From Thermogladius calderae 1633 (GTDB lineage: Archaea; Thermoproteota; Thermoprotei_A; Sulfolobales; Desulfurococcaceae), in contig NC_017954.1 in the NCBI RefSeq assembly GCF_000264495.1, positions 434,001-498,000 of the forward strand: a stretch of DNA of 64,000 nucleotides, given 5' to 3'. Under the pieces are notes generated by a model that did not search any database, was not told the DNA's origin, and saw only the letters and a list, made by a program, of their open reading frames with translations. The position numbers and the translations under genes are program-made. Positions 59,436 to 64,000 of the stretch are shown here, piece after piece. Numbering within the stretch: position 1 is the stretch's first letter; each line of letters begins with the position of its first letter.

Positions 59436-59705
59436 TTACCTCTTGCCTGTCAGCTTCTTGGCTTCCCTCTCCGTCTCTCTCAGTATGAGAATGTCTCCCA
59501 CTCTAACAGGTCCCTTAACGTTCCTAGTTATGACTCTCCCCTTATCGCGCCCTTCGAGGACTCTCACTCGAACCTGTATAATCTCGCCTGTGACGCCTGT
59601 CCTTCCAAGTATCTGGACTACTTCGGCGGGGAAGCCTATCTCCTCTACTACGTTAACGTTCAGTGGCTCGAAGACGACTTTCTTGGGGCTGCTCGTTGTT
59701 ACCAC
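59436..59705 (-). CDS. rps28e: ribosomal protein eS28
   Basis: 89 residues. [59 protein letters not shown] has the diagnostic [15 protein letters not shown] (about 34-48) and [22 protein letters not shown]. The N-terminal extension of ~18 residues is longer than in most. In many archaea eS28 lies between eL8 and eL24 in the same direction; here the gene is inverted. A TTTATAAAC element near 59732 makes GTG 59705 nearly leaderless. Confidence 0.96.
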   Translation of the reverse strand: MVTTSSPKKVVFEPLNVNVVEEIGFPAEVVQILGRTGVTGEIIQVRVRVLEGRDKGRVITRNVKGPVRVGDILILRETEREAKKLTGKR

Positions 59706-59796
59706 CTTAGCAACGATTACAACTAAAGCGTGTTTATAAAGGTTTATATTGGGGGTTTAAACTGCTTGGTGTATGCAGTAGGTGGGTGTGCTTACA

Positions 59797-59973
59797 ATGC
59801 TGAAGATAGCGACGTGCGCCTTTTGCGGCAGAGAGATAGAGCCGGGAACAGGCTTGATGTTCGTGAAGAACGACGGCTCAATCCTCTACTTCTGTAGTAG
59901 CAAGTGCTTCAAGAACTACAGGCTAGGTAGAGACCCGAGAAAGTACAAGTGGACGACCAAACACTCGGCTTAG
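59797..59973 (+). CDS. rpl24e: ribosomal protein eL24
   Basis: 58 residues from ATG 59797, which gives [17 protein letters not shown] as in the family; GTG 59782 would add five residues. The zinc site is CAFC at about 7-10 and CSSKC at about 33-37, followed by [14 protein letters not shown]. eL24 is part of the large subunit. GGTGGGTG lies upstream of the start. ndk begins 27 nt after the stop. Confidence 0.95.
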   Translation: MLKIATCAFCGREIEPGTGLMFVKNDGSILYFCSSKCFKNYRLGRDPRKYKWTTKHSA

Positions 59974-60000
59974 AAATAGTGAAGGCCGGTGAGTGTTGAG

Positions 60001-60420
60001 ATGGTCGTAGAGAGAACACTTGTGATGGTAAAGCCGGACGGGGTTCGAAGGGGGCTCGTAGGCGAGATCATCTCGCGCTTCGAGAAAAAGGGTTTTCGTA
60101 TAGTGGGCCTGAAGATGTTGAGAATGAGTAGGGAGCTCGCGGAGAAGTTCTACAGTGTACACAGGGGCAAGCCCTTCTTCAACTCTTTAATCGACTTCAT
60201 AACGTCGGGGCCCGTAGTGGCAATGGTGATAGAGGGGGACTCGGCTATCAGCGTCGCGAGGCTTATGATCGGCAGCACGGACGGTAGAGAGGCTCTCCCA
60301 GGCACTATACGGGGTGACTACGCGCTCTCGAAGTCGGAGAACGTCGTCCACGCTAGTGACAGCCCAGAGTCTGCAGCGTACGAAATAGGCTTGTTATTCA
60401 GCGAGGACGAGCTAGCTTAG
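60001..60420 (+). CDS. ndk: nucleoside diphosphate kinase
   Basis: 139 residues. [38 protein letters not shown] (core [17 protein letters not shown]), [37 protein letters not shown] with the catalytic His in NVVHASDS (about 112-119). It transfers the gamma phosphate from ATP to NDPs. ATG 60001 is the family-type start; GTG 59989 precedes it. The order eL24-ndk-infB is common in Archaea, though infB here is on the opposite strand, convergent and 6 nt away. Confidence 0.96.
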   Translation: MVVERTLVMVKPDGVRRGLVGEIISRFEKKGFRIVGLKMLRMSRELAEKFYSVHRGKPFFNSLIDFITSGPVVAMVIEGDSAISVARLMIGSTDGREALPGTIRGDYALSKSENVVHASDSPESAAYEIGLLFSEDELA

Positions 60421-60426
60421 CTGGGC

Positions 60427-62241
60427 TTACAACTGGTAGAAGCCCCCGTAGAACGGATCCTTCTTTTTCTTTATCGTGATTATCTCCTTTAAAACGAGGA
60501 GCTCGTCATCGGACAACTCACTCCTGTACTTTGTCAGCCAGAGGTTGACGTGGTCTTTGGGGATACTAGTGTACAGTAAGTCCCCTTCGTCGATTTGCCT
60601 GCCGACCATCACGTGGCCTTTGATACTTATCGCGACAGAGGATCCTACTACTGCCTCCTTTAACACCTGGTCTTTGTCTCTAATCTGCAGGATCACACCT
60701 ATCTCGGTGCCATCTTCCCTCATGAGGGGGTACCCGGGCTTTATTCTACCGCCCAGCACCTCGACACCCACAATTGCGGGGTCGCTCCTCCTAAAGACGT
60801 AGCCCGGCAGTATTCTTATTTTACCGGGTCTAACAAGCTGCTCTAGTTCTTTCATCTTCTCTCTAGTCCTAACCTCTTTGACCCACTTGTCGAGCTCCTC
60901 GAGTAACTGGTATATCACGTTGTGGTATAAGATGTTCACGTTTTCTCTCTCGGCCAAGCTCTTCGCCTCAGGCAGTACTTTGACGTTGAAGGCCAACACC
61001 ACTTTGTACTCAGGAGCCGTCTTACCAACAATGGAGGCCTCTAGAACGTCGTTTTGGGTCACTGGGCCTACGTCGGCTATTCTCACGGGTATGTTCATTT
61101 GTTTCAGTGCGGAAGTCAAAGCCTCTAGCGTGCCCAGCGTGTCGGCTTTGACCACCACACCGTTGCCGCTGCCCCTCACTATGATCTCGCTCACCTCCTC
61201 TCTAACAGCCTTGACGACCTCACCTAGCACCTCATCGCTGGGGACGACGTATATCGGGGAGCCGGCTAGCGCGTCGTCGAGGTTCGCGGCGGATATCTTT
61301 ACGCCGGCAGCCGCCACGACCTGGTCTATGAGTGTGAAGGCCCCTTCGTGCATTCTCATGTCCTGCAACGGCCTCGGCATTAGGAGCGCTCTAATCTTTG
61401 TAACTATAGGCCCGTTCTTGCCTGCGAGAACGATGGTGTCGCCCCTCTTCAAGACGCCGTCGAATATGACGGCGTCGACGGTCGTCCCAAAGCCAGGCTC
61501 CTCCTTAACCTCGAGTACTACCCCCTTCGCCGGCTCGTTTTTGGTTACAAGCCTCTTCTTCATGAACTGCTGTACTAGCCCTGTGATCAGTGCGAGGAGT
61601 TCCGGAATGCCCTCACCCGTCTTAGCAGAGACCGGGACGACTGCTACGGTCTTCCGGAAGTCTCTTACTCTGTCAAACCTGTCTGCTTCGAATCCTTGCT
61701 CGTAGAGCTTCGAGACGATCACGTAGATCCTCTCGTCTAGTTTGGCGAGGGCCCTCTGGCTCTGCGACTTGAGGGACTCTAGGAAGGAGGAGTCGGGCTT
61801 CGAGACCCACCCCTCAACCCTATCGATCTTGTTGGCCACCACCACGAAGGGGACTCTCTTCTCCTTCAGTATGTTGAGGGCCTCGTAGGTCTGCTTCTGG
61901 AAGCCCTCTACGACGTCGACGACTAGCAGGGCGAGGTCGGCAACACTACCCCCTCTACGTCTCAAGTTCGAGAAGAGCTCGTGGCCGGGGGTGTCGATGA
62001 ACAGTATACCGGGGATATCAACGGTCAGCCTCGGGAAGAACTTCCTCAGAGGCTCGGTCACCTTCTTAAGAACGCTGGCCGGCACCATACTCGCGCCCAC
62101 GTGCTGTGTGATTTCGCCTGGCTCTTTCTTGGCTACAGCAGTACCCCTGATCTTGTCCAGCAGGGTTGTTTTCCCGTGATCTACGTGTCCTAAAACAACT
62201 ACTATGGGCTGCCTTATCCACTGCTCCGTGTCAGACCCCAA
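60427..62241 (-). CDS. infB: translation initiation factor aIF5B
   Basis: About 604 residues from TTG 62241. The start is fixed by a near-perfect Shine-Dalgarno GGAGGTGAT ending 6 nt before it; GTG 62277 would add twelve residues before the site. G1 [16 protein letters not shown] (about 19-34), switch I EITQHVGASMVP (about 42-53), G3 DTPGHELFSNLRRRGG (about 82-97), G4 NKIDRVEGW (about 136-144), then domains II-IV. It joins the subunits with Met-tRNA during initiation, like eukaryotic eIF5B. AATTAAAT at about 62303-62310 is the probable TATA element. Confidence 0.96.
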   Translation of the reverse strand: MGSDTEQWIRQPIVVVLGHVDHGKTTLLDKIRGTAVAKKEPGEITQHVGASMVPASVLKKVTEPLRKFFPRLTVDIPGILFIDTPGHELFSNLRRRGGSVADLALLVVDVVEGFQKQTYEALNILKEKRVPFVVVANKIDRVEGWVSKPDSSFLESLKSQSQRALAKLDERIYVIVSKLYEQGFEADRFDRVRDFRKTVAVVPVSAKTGEGIPELLALITGLVQQFMKKRLVTKNEPAKGVVLEVKEEPGFGTTVDAVIFDGVLKRGDTIVLAGKNGPIVTKIRALLMPRPLQDMRMHEGAFTLIDQVVAAAGVKISAANLDDALAGSPIYVVPSDEVLGEVVKAVREEVSEIIVRGSGNGVVVKADTLGTLEALTSALKQMNIPVRIADVGPVTQNDVLEASIVGKTAPEYKVVLAFNVKVLPEAKSLAERENVNILYHNVIYQLLEELDKWVKEVRTREKMKELEQLVRPGKIRILPGYVFRRSDPAIVGVEVLGGRIKPGYPLMREDGTEIGVILQIRDKDQVLKEAVVGSSVAISIKGHVMVGRQIDEGDLLYTSIPKDHVNLWLTKYRSELSDDELLVLKEIITIKKKKDPFYGGFYQL

Positions 62242-62411
62242 CTCAGCATCACCTCCGCTGGATTCACCCGTTCTCACATTTTTACATTGTGAGGTTCACA
62301 GCTTAATTAAATGTACGCCAGTACCCGATTCGGCGAGATTGCCTTATCCCTACGGGAAAATCTTAGCCAGCTCGAATTCGCACCGGTGGAGTCGGTCATA
62401 TTAGAGAAGCG

Positions 62412-62419
62412 TTTATAAA
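62412..62419 (+). promoter_or_regulatory. TATA box of eS6
   Basis: TTTATAAA lies about 25-28 nt before position 62440, where transcription should start, giving a leader of about 29 nt that begins with the hairpin described next. Confidence 0.5.
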
Positions 62420-62443
62420 ACTGGCTTTCACATCTAAAACTAG

Positions 62444-62463
62444 TCCACCGGGCAACTGGTGGA
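62444..62463 (+). promoter_or_regulatory. hairpin covering the eS6 ribosome-binding site
   Basis: TCCACCG (62444-62450) pairs with TGGTGGA (62457-62463), seven pairs including one G-U, with a 6-nt loop GGCAAC. The 3' arm is the GGTGG Shine-Dalgarno, 6 nt before ATG 62469. The hairpin would keep the site closed unless opened by heat or a bound factor. Confidence 0.45.
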
Positions 62464-62468
62464 GTCGT

Positions 62469-63116
62469 ATGCCTGACTTCAAGATCGTGGTAAGTGACCC
62501 AGAGGCCCCTAAGAAGGAGGTCGTCTTAAAGGTTAAAGTAGTTGGAGACCCCGATGTGGAGTACACTGACAGGGTAAAAGAGAAATTCGAGTTGCCCAAG
62601 ATCAAGCTTAACCCGGAGACCATCAACAGGCTTGGGGCTAGACACGGCGTTGTTACGATAAGAATGAGGAGGCCGGACACGGGCGACAAGGTGAAAATAA
62701 CAGGAGTGGTCGTTCCCGACTCGACAGTACCCGAGGGGGAGGCTAGGGTCAACTCGGAGCAGATGATAAACCTTACGGGCGTTAACGAGCTCGAGGGTGA
62801 GATTTTCAGGGCGAGGGCATGGCAGATCAGGATCAACGACGAGAGGACAAACTCGTTAATAGGCCTGAAAATAGGTGAGGAGATAGGCGGCGAGATAATT
62901 GGTCTCAAGGGCGTCAAGCTGGTTATAACCGGTGGTAGTGACAACAGCGGGTTCCCGATGAGGTCCGACATTCACGGACCCGTTAAGAAGAGGGTTCTTT
63001 TATCGGGACCGCCCGGTTTTCATCCGGCCGAGAGTGGGGAGAGGAGGAAGAAGACTGTTCGCGGAGACACTATATCAGGTGACATAGTCCAGATAAACAC
63101 GATGATTAAATACTAG
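62469..63116 (+). CDS. rps6e: ribosomal protein eS6
   Basis: 215 residues. FKIVVSDPEAPKKEVVLKV at the start, then the conserved LIGLKIGEEIGGEIIGLKGVKLVITGGSDNSGFPMRSDIHGPVKKRVLLSGPPGFHP (core ITGGSDNSGFPMRSDIHGP) and RKKTVRGDTISGDIVQIN. It is longer than the ~130-residue family core, with a 60-90 residue insertion between the N-terminal and the conserved halves. aIF2-gamma follows after about 50 nt, an arrangement found in Archaea. Confidence 0.95.
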   Translation: MPDFKIVVSDPEAPKKEVVLKVKVVGDPDVEYTDRVKEKFELPKIKLNPETINRLGARHGVVTIRMRRPDTGDKVKITGVVVPDSTVPEGEARVNSEQMINLTGVNELEGEIFRARAWQIRINDERTNSLIGLKIGEEIGGEIIGLKGVKLVITGGSDNSGFPMRSDIHGPVKKRVLLSGPPGFHPAESGERRKKTVRGDTISGDIVQINTMIKY

Positions 63117-63167
63117 GAAGGTGGTATTTCTTCACCGCTAAAACCTTGTGCTCGAGGTGAACGGTTT

Positions 63168-64000
63168 CTGCCCTGGGAGATGAGGCAGCCCGAAGTAAAC
63201 ATAGGCGTCGTCGGCCACGTTGACCACGGGAAAACGACGCTAGTACAGGCTATAACAGGTATTTGGACCGCCAAGCACAGCGACGAAATAAAGAGGGGTA
63301 TGACGATTAAACTAGGCTACGCTGACGGGAACATTGCGTACTGCGACTCCTTGAACCCCCCCGAAGCTTACACCACGGAGCAGGTGTGCCCCGACGGTAG
63401 CGAGTCAAGGCTTCTCAGGCGGGTCAGTTTCATAGACGCCCCCGGTCACGAGGCACTTATGGCCACAATGCTGAGCGGCTCCTCTCTAATGGATGGAGCG
63501 ATACTCGTCATAGCGGCAAACGAGCCGTGCCCCCAGCCACAGACCCTAGAGCACTTCTCGGCTCTCAACATAATAGGAATCAAGAGGGTCGTCGTAGTCC
63601 AGAACAAAATCGACGTGGTGTCGAAAGAAAGAGCGCTGGAGAACTACCGCGAGATCAGGAGACTTTTACAGGGCTCTCAGATCGAGGACGCCCCTATAAT
63701 ACCGGTCTCCTCGCTCCATAAGGTAAACGTTGACGTAGTCTTAGAAGCGCTGTACGAGGAGATCCCTGTCCCCGAGAGAAACCTGGCGGGAGACCCGATA
63801 ATGCTTGTTGCGAGGAGCTTCGAGGTGAATAGGCCTGGAACCCCGTACAAAGATCTACTAGGTGGAGTTGTCGGGGGATCGTTAATACAGGGTGTTCTGA
63901 GAGTGGGTGACGAGATCGAGATCGTCCCTGGGGCTAAAGTACCTGTCGGAAAGACGTCCTATAAGTACCAGCCGCTCGTGAGCACTATTGAAGAGCTTAG
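63168..64000 (+). CDS. eif2g: initiation factor aIF2 subunit gamma (probable CTG start, cut by window end)
   Basis: 277 codons visible. [47 protein letters not shown] (core [21 protein letters not shown]), then [40 protein letters not shown] and NKIDVV are typical. The zinc knuckle is degenerate: CDSL and CPDG keep one Cys of each former CxxC. CTG 63168 gives [12 protein letters not shown], the length and Trp position of Sulfolobus-type N-termini, and follows AGGTGA by 7 nt; ATG 63180 is the conventional alternative. The protein carries initiator tRNA to the ribosome. Confidence 0.93.
   Translation, partial: MPWEMRQPEVNIGVVGHVDHGKTTLVQAITGIWTAKHSDEIKRGMTIKLGYADGNIAYCDSLNPPEAYTTEQVCPDGSESRLLRRVSFIDAPGHEALMATMLSGSSLMDGAILVIAANEPCPQPQTLEHFSALNIIGIKRVVVVQNKIDVVSKERALENYREIRRLLQGSQIEDAPIIPVSSLHKVNVDVVLEALYEEIPVPERNLAGDPIMLVARSFEVNRPGTPYKDLLGGVVGGSLIQGVLRVGDEIEIVPGAKVPVGKTSYKYQPLVSTIEEL

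Overview
The window is chromosomal DNA of a hyperthermophilic crenarchaeon. The evidence is an unsplit rpoB beside split rpoA1/rpoA2, eukaryote-like ribosomal proteins (eL21, eL30, eL18, eL8/L7Ae, eS28, eL24, eS6), aIF5B and aIF2-gamma, an Orc1/Cdc6 protein, a tetraether-lipid radical SAM enzyme, a pre-tRNA intron, tRNAs without an encoded CCA, and TATA-box promoters with short or no leaders. Order Desulfurococcales is my best inference (a Thermogladius-like member would fit the gene content and fairly high GC); it is not proven here.

Layout. 1-6.4 kb: end of an HD hydrolase, a PflA-like radical SAM protein, ValRS, a metallophosphoesterase, a zinc ribbon protein, a ferredoxin and a PHP-domain protein. 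6.4-11 kb: a compact minus-strand operon of a phosphoribosyltransferase, MTA phosphorylase, SIS-like protein, small membrane protein, RimK-type ATP-grasp ligase and CitG-like protein. 11-13 kb: MFS transporter, flavin reductase-like protein, tRNA-Leu. 13-19.4 kb: SRP54, Pus10, eL21, RpoF, DUF655, KsgA, Mtq2/HemK2 and TrmJ, a run concerned with translation and RNA modification. 19.4-28 kb: UMP kinase, GlmS plus a GlmU-like enzyme, BtpA, a secreted subtilase, TrmO, a DUF2148 protein, and two long gene-free stretches. 28-34.7 kb: ArsB/NhaD-type transporter, three small beta-grasp proteins ending in Gly-Gly around an E1-like enzyme, a circularly permuted GTPase, an AK6-type kinase, the Tes-like enzyme, and one unknown gene. 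34.7-37 kb: tRNA-Lys, intron-containing tRNA-Gln, DUF99, Orc1/Cdc6, tRNA-Ala. 37-49.2 kb: rpoH-rpoB-rpoA1-rpoA2-eL30-nusA-uS12, then uS7-EF1A-uS10, with an opposing DUF151 gene between uS12 and uS7, and tRNA-Ser. 49.3-58.8 kb: uS13-uS4-uS11-rpoD-eL18-uL13-uS9-rpoN-uS2-MEMO-fni-DUF2118-gltX-methyltransferase. 58.9-64 kb: eL8, eS28 (inverted), eL24, Ndk, aIF5B, eS6 and aIF2-gamma (cut by the window end).

Most genes are informational and form long co-oriented operons with 1-20 nt gaps or overlaps. Inside operons, many starts sit 6-7 nt after a GGTG (AGGTGA) Shine-Dalgarno core; this rule resolved many start codons, several of them TTG. The same rule and family alignment point to unusual CTG starts for fni and aIF2-gamma, and to an ATA start for mtq2. 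Other points of interest are a 20-codon Lys/Glu peptide gene, a possible structured RNA at 27.5-27.8 kb, a hairpin covering the eS6 ribosome-binding site, the beta-grasp/E1 cluster and the MTAP/ATP-grasp/CitG-like operon. I saw no CRISPR array, insertion sequence, prophage or rRNA gene.
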